Assembly (NCBI GenBank): GCA_964415715.1
Contig: CAYQBK010000028.1
Span: forward strand, 1 to 12,664
Source of the DNA: DALYDK01 sp964415715
GTDB taxonomy: Bacteria > Patescibacteriota > Saccharimonadia > Saccharimonadales > CAIOMD01
Reading direction: 5' to 3'
DNA: 12,664 nt
A program made the position numbers and the translations under genes. Positions within the stretch are counted from its first letter, which is position 1, and each line of letters starts with the position of its first letter. The notes under the pieces were generated by a model, which ran no database searches, was not told the origin of the DNA, and saw nothing but the letters and a program-made list of their open reading frames with translations. This document shows, one piece after another, positions 1-5,907 of this stretch.

Positions 1-144
1 ATATTACATGAGCTTACCCATACAGTTCACATGCATCACGGATCAGAGTTTTGGACTGCCATACAAAAAAATATGCCAGACTACAAAGAACGACGAAAAA
101 TATTAAAAAATATGCAATTAGAAGTTTCAAATATGCAAATATGA
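1..144 (+). CDS. YgjP-like (DUF45) metal-dependent hydrolase, C-terminal fragment
   Basis: Only the last 47 codons are in the window; frame 1 is open from base 1 to a TGA at 142-144. The fragment holds an HExxH zinc motif (HELTH, fragment residues 3-7), further histidines six to seven residues on, then a phenylalanine/tryptophan pair and a PDYKERRK stretch. This order (HELxH, histidine, FW, PDYxxRRxxL) is the usual C-terminus of YgjP/SprT-like DUF45 proteins, which are putative zinc metallopeptidases of uncertain substrate. The histidine kinase starts only 34 bases after the stop but has its own promoter-like sequence. The family call rests on motif recognition; the N-terminal half is outside the window. 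Confidence 0.75.
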   Translation: MLHELTHTVHMHHGSEFWTAIQKNMPDYKERRKILKNMQLEVSNMQI

Positions 145-171
145 CAATAATAAGCAAAAAAGCTATATAAT
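141..171 (+). promoter_or_regulatory. Promoter of the histidine kinase gene (leaderless geometry)
   Basis: A perfect TATAAT lies at 166-171 with ATGACA at 141-146 (5/6 to TTGACA, 19-base spacer, rather long). The ATG at 179 falls 7 bases after the -10 box, where transcription would be expected to start, so the mRNA would have essentially no 5' leader. No Shine-Dalgarno sequence is visible. Confidence 0.5.
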
Positions 172-178
172 ATTGCTA

Positions 179-1294
179 ATGTCTAAATCAAAATCACAAA
201 CAAGCACGCCCCCCACAGACCATGTGGCAGCCGTCGAGCGCGAAAGACTAGTTAGCCTCATCAACAGCATGGGGGATGCAGTGGTTGCTGTGGATGAAAA
301 TCTAAAAGTTGTAGTTTACAATGGTGCATCCCTGAACATCTTAGATAGAAACAGTGATTTGATGGGGGTAAATATTACTAAAATATTACATTTACAAAAT
401 AAAAATAACCAAGAAGTTAGTATTGCCGAAATGCTGGAAAACCTAAAAACCCAGTATTCAAATCGTGATTATAGAATAGTTTATGATAATGATGATTATA
501 TAAATATTTATCTTAGCGTAGCGCCCGTACACCTCAATTATGGAAGCATTGGTGCTAAAGGCTATGTAATACTGATGCGCGATATAACCCGAGAAAAAAG
601 CTTAGAAGACGAACGAGACGAATTTATTAGCGTTGTAAGCCATGAACTTAGGACGCCAATAGCAATTTCCGAAGGCAATCTGTCAAATGCCATGCTCATA
701 GCTAGTAAAACGCCAGATTTACCCGAAAAGATATCTTCCGCACTAAAAGCATCATATGACCAAATAATATTTCTATCTGGCATGATAAATGATTTGGCAA
801 CATTATCACGAGCCGAAAGAGGCAAGTTGAACGTCGAAGTTGAATCAATAAATGTATTTGAATTGTTAAATGATCTTGTCCATGACTACAGCACTTCTGC
901 AAATGACAAAGGACTAAAATTTGTCTCTCACCCTAGCCCAAGTCTAGAGCTACTGCATTCATCAAAGTTATACGTGCGTGAGATAATCCAAAACTTTGTC
1001 ACCAATGCAATCAAATATACCGATACCGGCAGTGTAACGGTATCAGCTACACCCCATAAAAATGGTGTATTGTTTGAAGTATGCGACACGGGTATAGGTA
1101 TAAGTAAGGCAGACAAAGAAAAGGTATTTGATAAATTTTTTCGTAGTGAAGATTTCCGCACTCGTAAAAATGCCGGAACTGGGCTTGGTTTATACGTGAC
1201 CATGAAGCTTGCACGACTTATTCATGCCGACATTGATGTTGAATCAGAAATAAATAAAGGTTCTTCTTTTAGTATCTATATACCAAATATATAA
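179..1294 (+). CDS. PAS-domain sensor histidine kinase, soluble
   Basis: Sensor kinase of a two-component system: it autophosphorylates a histidine and passes the phosphate to a response regulator, here not in the window. An N-terminal PAS-type sensor domain covers about residues 20-138, ending in the typical YVILMRDITR. HisKA follows with the H-box SVVSHELRTP (phospho-His near residue 155). The HATPase_c domain has the N-box QNFVTNAIKY (about 271-280), G1 DTGIGI (about 303-308), F-box FDKFF and G2 AGTGLGL (about 332-338). All catalytic motifs are intact. No transmembrane helix or signal peptide is seen, so it probably senses a cytoplasmic cue. I chose ATG 179 over an in-frame TTG at 173 because the -10 box ends at 171 and a transcript would hardly include 173. 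It converges on the glycosyltransferase gene with 38 bases between stops; no clear terminator was found there. Confidence 0.93.
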   Translation: MSKSKSQTSTPPTDHVAAVERERLVSLINSMGDAVVAVDENLKVVVYNGASLNILDRNSDLMGVNITKILHLQNKNNQEVSIAEMLENLKTQYSNRDYRIVYDNDDYINIYLSVAPVHLNYGSIGAKGYVILMRDITREKSLEDERDEFISVVSHELRTPIAISEGNLSNAMLIASKTPDLPEKISSALKASYDQIIFLSGMINDLATLSRAERGKLNVEVESINVFELLNDLVHDYSTSANDKGLKFVSHPSPSLELLHSSKLYVREIIQNFVTNAIKYTDTGSVTVSATPHKNGVLFEVCDTGIGISKADKEKVFDKFFRSEDFRTRKNAGTGLGLYVTMKLARLIHADIDVESEINKGSSFSIYIPNI

Positions 1295-1332
1295 GACTTT
1301 TAGATAACCGATGTTCGCTTCAATGGATATTT

Positions 1333-2850
1333 TTAGTCTAACTTTGGAAGTTTTTTATAAACATGCATTGCAGAATCACTAACGTTTCTTCCTTTCCATA
1401 TAACTGTTGAAAATTCGTATTTTAACATCGAATAATTCAACAACACAACGTCCATAAGCACAACAATTGGAAAATTAATCGCTGCAAAAATGCATAGTAT
1501 TGGATTAGTAAAATATGAGATTATGCTGTGGCTGACTATGTACATAAACACGCATAGTGCAAATATTATTTCATACCAAAGTGGTAGGTTGGTGAATAGT
1601 ATTACAAATATTAATATAAAAGGCAACACAACACACAAAAGCAAAAATGCTGTAACTAGCATTATTGATTCTGGTCGACGGTGGTTTTGTGGATATCTTG
1701 TTCGCACGGCATTTATCCATTGCTCGGAAAAATCTTTATGTGTCGTAATCTGCAAATCTGAACTACTACGGATAAAACCATATTTGTTTTTTCTAAATAA
1801 AATATTAGCAATATGGTTTTCTGGTAGTATAGCCCCCTTAAATGCTACGAAACCACCAATTTTTACAAGTTGAGATTTATATATTAGCCATGTACTACTG
1901 AGTGCAGGGGGTCTGCTAAGACGGTTTCTTGGGACAGCAATCTCCCACCAGTAACGCATTGGTTGAATAATCATAGCAACTAAACCCATCTGAGCTCTTT
2001 TTGGCATGATAGTTAACATATCAATATTTTTTTCAATAAGCTGACTGACGGAGGTCCTTATACTGTTCATGTGAAGTCTAATATCAACACCAATAAACAT
2101 TATTATTTCACCCGCTGACTGTTCAGATAATATTTCGTATGCATAATTTTTTGCAAGCCAGTTGTTGGGTACTTTACCTCCCTGGATAAATCGAACCCCG
2201 TCATGAGCAAAATCCCTAATAATATCCAATGTTCTATCAGATGACTCATCATCATAAACAATTATTTCAAGCTTGGGATAAGAATCATATAATACAGATT
2301 GTATACACTGAAACAGTGACTCTGTTTCGTTTCTCGCCGCGATAGCAACTGTAACAGTAGGCAATTCGCTATCACTAAAATATTTTTGAGGACTAGTTCG
2401 AGTATTAATAATATTCACAATAGTGGACACAAATACAACCATAGATGAAATGAGTGTAATAAAAGCTAAGTAAAGTGTAATAGATTGTGAGGATATTTTA
2501 AGATCATTGAAATACATAACAAATACTAAAATAGAAAAAGCTGTTTGAATACTGGCCAACACCCCAAAACTTCTACTACAGCTACTAATAAGTTGTTGGT
2601 ATTTTATACGAGACACTATTATTTTTATAAGGTTGATTAGTCGATATATTGTGACAAACAACAATCCGGCGACAAATAAATTCGCATCAATATATTTAAC
2701 AACTATCAGGCAATAGTAAACATTTGTAGCAAGGACAAACCAAGCGATAATCCGTTTTAGTTTCCAATGAGTTGGGGAAATATACATAGACGATTCGGCT
2801 ACAATGCCTGATATATATGCAACTATCGCCGACATTACAACAATGCTCAT
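1333..2850 (-). CDS. Membrane family-2 glycosyltransferase (CrtQ/HpnB-like)
   Basis: 505 residues. About five hydrophobic segments lie in the N-terminal 150 residues (near 4-20, 36-52, 56-76, 97-115, 126-148). A GT-A domain spans about 164-390, beginning VTVAIAARNE and containing YDDESSDRT. About three membrane helices follow near 397-475. The pattern GGKVPNNWLAKNYA (224-237) and the C-terminal WKGR (485-488) resemble CrtQ/HpnB-type GT2 enzymes, which transfer sugars to lipid or isoprenoid acceptors at the membrane. Two acidic motifs look altered: the usual DxD is G-V-D at 254-256, and the usual ED of the acceptor region is E-N at 344-345. Either this branch uses other residues or activity is reduced. 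It is divergent from secE and has an extended -10 promoter placing the start at or next to the ATG. Substrate cannot be told from the sequence. Confidence 0.8.
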   Translation of the reverse strand: MSIVVMSAIVAYISGIVAESSMYISPTHWKLKRIIAWFVLATNVYYCLIVVKYIDANLFVAGLLFVTIYRLINLIKIIVSRIKYQQLISSCSRSFGVLASIQTAFSILVFVMYFNDLKISSQSITLYLAFITLISSMVVFVSTIVNIINTRTSPQKYFSDSELPTVTVAIAARNETESLFQCIQSVLYDSYPKLEIIVYDDESSDRTLDIIRDFAHDGVRFIQGGKVPNNWLAKNYAYEILSEQSAGEIIMFIGVDIRLHMNSIRTSVSQLIEKNIDMLTIMPKRAQMGLVAMIIQPMRYWWEIAVPRNRLSRPPALSSTWLIYKSQLVKIGGFVAFKGAILPENHIANILFRKNKYGFIRSSSDLQITTHKDFSEQWINAVRTRYPQNHRRPESIMLVTAFLLLCVVLPFILIFVILFTNLPLWYEIIFALCVFMYIVSHSIISYFTNPILCIFAAINFPIVVLMDVVLLNYSMLKYEFSTVIWKGRNVSDSAMHVYKKLPKLD

Positions 2851-2856
2851 GCCTAT

Positions 2857-2865
2857 ACTATAACA
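2857..2865 (-). promoter_or_regulatory. Extended -10 promoter of the glycosyltransferase gene
   Basis: On the minus strand TGT-TATAGT (TGn extended -10, 5/6 to TATAAT) reads from 2865 to 2857. Six bases separate it from the ATG at 2850, so transcription should begin at or beside the start codon. No -35 of quality and no Shine-Dalgarno sequence are seen. Confidence 0.5.
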
Positions 2866-2881
2866 AACATCAAAATATCAT

Positions 2882-2910
2882 TTGACTAGAATGCGCAATG
2901 CAGGTATAAT
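2882..2910 (+). promoter_or_regulatory. Promoter of secE-nusG
   Basis: TTGACT at 2882-2887 (5/6), exact 17-base spacer, TATAAT at 2905-2910. This is the best sigma-70-type promoter in the window; the start point should be near 2917. It lies back to back with the glycosyltransferase promoter. Confidence 0.75.
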
Positions 2911-2921
2911 TGACATATAGG

Positions 2922-2949
2922 CCTAAAGATATATTCTTTAGGATTTTTT
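2922..2949 (+). terminator. Hairpin with T-tract at the 5' end of the secE leader
   Basis: CCTAAAGA (2922-2929) pairs with TCTTTAGG (2935-2942) around loop TATAT, an 8-bp perfect stem, followed by A and six T (2944-2949). It has intrinsic-terminator form but lies only about 5 bases after the predicted start and before secE. It may be an attenuator, a 5' stabilising hairpin, or a block to plus-strand read-through antisense to the glycosyltransferase gene. Confidence 0.5.
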
Positions 2950-2965
2950 AATATTGGAGTAATCT

Positions 2966-3385
2966 ATGGCCAGCAAAGATAGTGAAAAGCAAAAAAAAAT
3001 ACCAAAGCTAACAAAAGAGCCCGAAACAATCCGTCAAAAAGCCGACAAAGAGTCGGCCAGGCGGACGAAACCAACTCCAAAAAGCAAAATTACAAAATCC
3101 ATCCATAAACCACTTTCAACTCTAAAAAAAGTCGCACTTAAAGAATATCACCCAGTAAAGGCACCAGAAAAAAGAGGTGTACGGCATTTAAATAAGCGAA
3201 TACACTACATACCAAAGTTTTTAAAAAACTCATGGAAAGAACTAAAACAAGTAACCTGGCCAAGCTGGCGAGATGCTCTACGGCTTACTTTTGCAGTTAT
3301 AGTATTTTCAGCAGTTTTTGCCTTTTTTGTCCAAGTTTTAGATTATATATTTAGCAAACTAGTGAAGGAGATTATTTTACGATGA
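2966..3385 (+). CDS. secE: Preprotein translocase subunit SecE
   Basis: Essential subunit of the SecYEG channel that clamps SecY in the plasma membrane. The SecE core is at about residues 83-139: an amphipathic helix with the signature WKELKQVTWPSW (90-101), then one transmembrane helix at about 106-127. The first 80 residues are an extra tail, very rich in Lys, Arg and Pro and predicted disordered; single-helix bacterial SecE is often only about 60-70 residues. A GGAG (2956-2959) seven bases before ATG 2966 supports the long start. The stop TGA overlaps the nusG ATG (ATGA, 3382-3385), so translation of the two is probably coupled. secE next to nusG is the common bacterial arrangement. Confidence 0.93.
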   Translation: MASKDSEKQKKIPKLTKEPETIRQKADKESARRTKPTPKSKITKSIHKPLSTLKKVALKEYHPVKAPEKRGVRHLNKRIHYIPKFLKNSWKELKQVTWPSWRDALRLTFAVIVFSAVFAFFVQVLDYIFSKLVKEIILR

Positions 3386-3927
3386 GTAGCAAAAGATACG
3401 ATTCTAGCAAACAATGGTACGCGATACACACATATAGTGGTTATGAGGAAAAAGTCGCCGAAAGTATCCGCCAGCGAGCCGAAAGCCTTGATATGGCTGA
3501 CAAAATATTTGGTGTGATGGTGCCTAAAGAAAAGCAAATAGAAATAAAAAACGGCAAACGCAAAGTTGTCGAGAAAAAAATATTTCAGGGTTACGTACTA
3601 GTTCAAATGAAACTTAGTGAAGATGCCTGGTATATTGTTCGAAATACTCCTGGCGTAACAGGCTTTGTCGGTAGCGGAACCGAACCAACTCCTGTCAGCA
3701 ATGACGAAATAGATAAAATCAGCAAACGTATGGGTATCGAACAGCCAAAACACAATATTGATTTCAAGGTAGGTGAAGTAGTTGGTATTGTCGACGGTCC
3801 ATTCAAAGGTTTTGATGGGGCAATAAATGAAATTGACACTCAAAAAGGCAAGATCAAAGTGCTTGTCAATATGTTTGGTCGTGAAACCCCAGTCGAACTA
3901 GACAGCCTTCAGGTCAAAAAAGTCTAA
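3382..3927 (+). CDS. nusG: Transcription termination/antitermination factor NusG
   Basis: Binds RNA polymerase and links it to the ribosome (S10) or Rho. 181 residues, the usual length. The NGN domain covers about 10-115, beginning KQWYAIHTYSGYE and holding FQGYVLVQM and the RNTPGVTGFVG segment. The KOW domain is at about 127-181 (VGEVVGIVDGPFKGFDG). AAGGAG at 3365-3370, inside secE, serves as ribosome binding site 11 bases before ATG 3382. The gene is co-transcribed with secE. No hairpin terminator follows; the rplK promoter begins about 15 bases after the stop, so read-through into rplK is likely. Confidence 0.97.
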   Translation: MSSKRYDSSKQWYAIHTYSGYEEKVAESIRQRAESLDMADKIFGVMVPKEKQIEIKNGKRKVVEKKIFQGYVLVQMKLSEDAWYIVRNTPGVTGFVGSGTEPTPVSNDEIDKISKRMGIEQPKHNIDFKVGEVVGIVDGPFKGFDGAINEIDTQKGKIKVLVNMFGRETPVELDSLQVKKV

Positions 3928-3939
3928 AGTTAAAATTTG

Positions 3940-3972
3940 TGATATAATATTAATGTTACGCACTTCTATAAT
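3940..3972 (+). promoter_or_regulatory. rplK promoter and start of its leader
   Basis: TGA-TATAAT at 3940-3948 is an extended -10 with no good -35. A second TATAAT lies at 3967-3972. Start from the first gives a leader of about 80 bases that could form a small stem (ACTTC 3962-3966 with GAAGT 3977-3981) and a weaker one (GAGTT 3983-3987 with AACTC 4013-4017). No known ribosomal-protein leader was recognised here. Confidence 0.55.
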
Positions 3973-4034
3973 AAGGGAAGTAGAGTTAGTAGGTATGCTT
4001 CAATAATCTGAAAACTCGACAAGAAAGGAAAACT

Positions 4035-4463
4035 ATGGCAAAAGCCGTAAAAGCAAACTTAAAGATGAAACTAAAGGGTGGTCAAGCATCAGCCGCACCG
4101 CCAGTTGGCTCAAGCCTTGGCCAACATGGTGTAAATATGATGGATTTTATTGGTCCGTTTAATGATCAAACCAAAGACCGTATGGGGCAAAACCTAACCG
4201 TTCACATCACTATATACGAAGACCGAACAATGTCATGGCGTATTGTTGGTACACCTACAGACGATCTTATTCGCCAAAAATTAGGCATAGACAAGGGTTC
4301 CGGTCGACCAAATAGCGAGAAAATATCCAAAAAACTAACGGATGCTCAGGTTACAGAAATTGCCGAAGCTAAAGCTATCGATATGAATGCTGATGATATA
4401 GACTCAGTTAAAAAGATGGTCGCCGGCACTGCTCGTAGTATGGGTGTCGAAATAGAATCATAA
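4035..4463 (+). CDS. rplK: 50S ribosomal protein L11
   Basis: Component of the GTPase-associated centre at the base of the stalk, contacting 23S rRNA and translation factors. 142 residues, normal length. The N-terminal domain has the proline-rich switch AAPPVGSSLGQHGVN (about 20-34) and YEDRTMSW. The RNA-binding C-terminal domain has GIDKGSGRPN and ends GTARSMGVEIE, the classical signature. An AAAGGAAAA stretch precedes ATG 4035. It is followed by the rplA unit, which has its own promoter and L1 control element in the 90-base gap, so L11 and L1 can be set separately. Confidence 0.97.
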   Translation: MAKAVKANLKMKLKGGQASAAPPVGSSLGQHGVNMMDFIGPFNDQTKDRMGQNLTVHITIYEDRTMSWRIVGTPTDDLIRQKLGIDKGSGRPNSEKISKKLTDAQVTEIAEAKAIDMNADDIDSVKKMVAGTARSMGVEIES

Positions 4464-4496
4464 TATCTAACGATACTTTATTAGATTAAATATTTG

Positions 4497-4502
4497 TATA
4501 AT
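4497..4502 (+). promoter_or_regulatory. -10 element of the rplA promoter
   Basis: A perfect TATAAT sits in the rplK-rplA gap; no good -35 is seen at 17 bases. Start would be near 4509, just before the L1-binding element, so the transcript would begin with that structure. Confidence 0.5.
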
Positions 4503-4511
4503 TATTAACCC

Positions 4512-4540
4512 GTGGGAGTGTTGAAGCACGTCATTACCAC
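4512..4540 (+). promoter_or_regulatory. L1-binding mRNA element (autoregulatory site of rplA)
   Basis: GTGG (4512-4515) pairs with CCAC (4537-4540). The 5' strand continues GAG (4516-4518). A second short helix (G4518-T4521 with G4526-C4529, loop TGAA) follows, and the return strand holds GTCATTA. GUGGGAG on one side and ACCAC on the other reproduces the L1 stalk site of 23S rRNA, the known target L1 also uses in mRNA to repress itself. The rplA Shine-Dalgarno AGGAG (4543-4547) starts two bases after the stem, so bound L1 should block initiation. Recognised by eye; not folded. Confidence 0.7.
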
Positions 4541-4553
4541 ATAGGAGAGTACG

Positions 4554-5564
4554 ATGGCTAAAGCCAAAAAGACCATAGAAGACAACAAAGATCTAAAAAA
4601 TGCTGAGCAGACAGCCAGTGTTGAAACATCTGCGATAGTAGAGGATTTAGTCGAGACCGAAGCTATAGCAGAAGAGATTGTTAAAGTAGAGGCTGAGATT
4701 CAAGCTGAAGAAACCGTAGAAATATTGGAAAAAGACATCAAAACAGCTAAAGCAGGCAAGCGAAGCGCCAAAGCAATAAAAGAAGCCGAGGAAGAAGAAG
4801 CTAGATTAGCTAGAAAAGAAGAACATGCCAACGAACCAGCCAAGCCAAAAGCACCGATCAAGGTTCGTAGTCACCTGGAACGCAAAGGCAGGAAATTTCA
4901 GGAACTATCTAAACTTATAGACAGAGCCAAAGAATATAGCCTCAAGGAAGCTTTGAGTTTGGCAACAAAAACATCGACAACAAAATTTGATTCAACTGTC
5001 GAGTTGCATGTTCGACTTGGTGTTGACCCACGTCAAGCTGACCAAAACATACGCACAACGCTTGTGTTACCTGCCGGCACAGGCAAAACAATAAAAGTTG
5101 CTGTATTTGCCGAAGCCGATGATGTTGCCAAGGCTAAGAAAGCTGGTGCAGATATAGCAGGTAACGAAGAATTCCTAGCTCAGCTAGACAAAGGCGTTAT
5201 TGATTTTGATATATTAGTTGCCACACCAGCAGTTATGCCAAAACTCGGAAAATACGCACGCACATTGGGACCAAAAGGCCTAATGCCTTCTCCAAAAAGT
5301 GGTACCGTGGCCGTAGATGTTGCCAAAGCTGTTACTGAGGCCAAAGCCGGTAAGGTAGAATATCGTGTCGATAGCACAGGTATCGTACACATGGGCATAG
5401 GCAAAGTTAGCTTTGGAGTCGATAAACTAAATGACAACGCCAAGGCGGTGTTGGCTAGCATAAAAGCCGCTAAGCCAGCTAGCTTAAAAGGTACTTATAT
5501 TCAAAGTGTTTATCTATCAACAACCATGGGGCCTAGCGTAAAAGTTGTATCTACTGAAATATAA
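4554..5564 (+). CDS. rplA: 50S ribosomal protein L1 with long N-terminal extension
   Basis: Primary 23S rRNA binder that forms the L1 stalk and acts in E-site tRNA release; also a translational repressor of its own mRNA. The L1 core is residues about 110-336: RKGRKFQEL start, KFDSTVELHVRLGVDPRQADQ, the hinge region with LGPKGLMPSPKSGT (about 241-254), and YRVDSTGIVHMGIGKVSF. The first ~108 residues are extra: Glu/Lys/Ala-rich with probable coiled coil at about 25-95. Usual L1 is about 230 residues. The extension is real, since no other methionine codon occurs before the core and AGGAG at 4543-4547 fits ATG 4554. A strong terminator follows at 5578-5611, so rplA ends its transcription unit instead of continuing into rplJ. 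Confidence 0.95.
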   Translation: MAKAKKTIEDNKDLKNAEQTASVETSAIVEDLVETEAIAEEIVKVEAEIQAEETVEILEKDIKTAKAGKRSAKAIKEAEEEEARLARKEEHANEPAKPKAPIKVRSHLERKGRKFQELSKLIDRAKEYSLKEALSLATKTSTTKFDSTVELHVRLGVDPRQADQNIRTTLVLPAGTGKTIKVAVFAEADDVAKAKKAGADIAGNEEFLAQLDKGVIDFDILVATPAVMPKLGKYARTLGPKGLMPSPKSGTVAVDVAKAVTEAKAGKVEYRVDSTGIVHMGIGKVSFGVDKLNDNAKAVLASIKAAKPASLKGTYIQSVYLSTTMGPSVKVVSTEI

Positions 5565-5577
5565 TTTTACAACATAC

Positions 5578-5611
5578 AAAATATCACCATATAACAGTGG
5601 TGATATTTTTT
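5578..5611 (+). terminator. Rho-independent terminator of rplA
   Basis: ATATCACCA (5581-5589) pairs with TGGTGATAT (5598-5606) around an 8-base loop; the A-run before and the T-run 5606-5611 can extend the stem or act as U-tract. It lies 14 bases after the rplA stop. Confidence 0.85.
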
Positions 5612-5628
5612 ATGCTTACAAATATATG

Positions 5629-5660
5629 TATTGTACAAATATACAATATTGTTGTACTAT
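5629..5660 (+). promoter_or_regulatory. Promoter with inverted repeat before the small membrane protein
   Basis: TACTAT (5655-5660) is a -10 candidate, with a weak TTGTAC (5631-5636) 18 bases upstream. A perfect 7-bp inverted repeat, TATTGTA (5629-5635) and TACAATA (5642-5648) spaced by 6, covers the -35 and spacer, where a repressor could bind. The ATG at 5670 is 9 bases past the -10. Confidence 0.4.
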
Positions 5661-5669
5661 CCCAACATT

Positions 5670-5813
5670 ATGAAATATGCATTGGTTCTAGGATTAATTA
5701 TTGGTAGTTTTTACATTGGTGCAACACAACTTGTACTTGTACAGCTAAACAACATGAAATATACATACGAAAATATTGAAGTTATAGCCAACAATACAAT
5801 GCAGAACAAATAA
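5670..5813 (+). CDS. Small single-helix membrane protein, unknown
   Basis: 47 residues starting MKYALVLGL. One hydrophobic segment spans about residues 4-25, followed by a polar tail of about 20 residues rich in Asn; no cysteine lipobox. This suggests an inner-membrane anchor with a short exposed tail, or an uncleaved signal. No family recognised. ATG 5670 is preferred to an in-frame TTG at 5631, because the TTG lies inside the promoter region and would put 13 odd residues before the hydrophobic segment. No Shine-Dalgarno sequence is visible, as for the two leaderless genes upstream. It sits between the rplA terminator and the next gene, 94 bases away. It could be a chance ORF; evidence is the hydrophobic start and the promoter. 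Confidence 0.45.
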   Translation: MKYALVLGLIIGSFYIGATQLVLVQLNNMKYTYENIEVIANNTMQNK

Positions 5814-5879
5814 CACCCGTTGCTTTGTATGATTTTAGAATATTATTTAGTATGAATACGGGCGACTATATCAAATATT

Positions 5880-5885
5880 TATAAT
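5880..5885 (+). promoter_or_regulatory. -10 element before the Tmk/ThyX-like gene
   Basis: TATAAT at 5880-5885 in a 94-base gap, with no clear -35. Start near 5892 gives a leader of about 16 bases without a Shine-Dalgarno sequence. CCCGT (5816-5820) and ACGGG (5858-5862) in the same gap could pair over a large loop; meaning unclear. Confidence 0.4.
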
Positions 5886-5907
5886 AATATACGAGTTTAC
5901 AACTACA

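Noticed and set aside
173..178. TTG start of the histidine kinase
   Set aside because: Lies 1 base after the -10 box, so a transcript would hardly contain it; ATG 179 fits better.
1490..1873. Plus-strand frame of 127 codons inside the glycosyltransferase gene
   Set aside because: Antisense shadow of a well-supported GT2 gene, no Shine-Dalgarno, no recognisable domain.
3383..3385. TGA recoding (UGA as glycine)
   Set aside because: The secE TGA overlaps the nusG start in the usual ATGA way, and the first partial gene also ends at TGA where its family ends.
3949..4034. Known leader RNA or tRNA before rplK
   Set aside because: Only short weak stems are seen; no cloverleaf or recognised ribosomal-protein motif.
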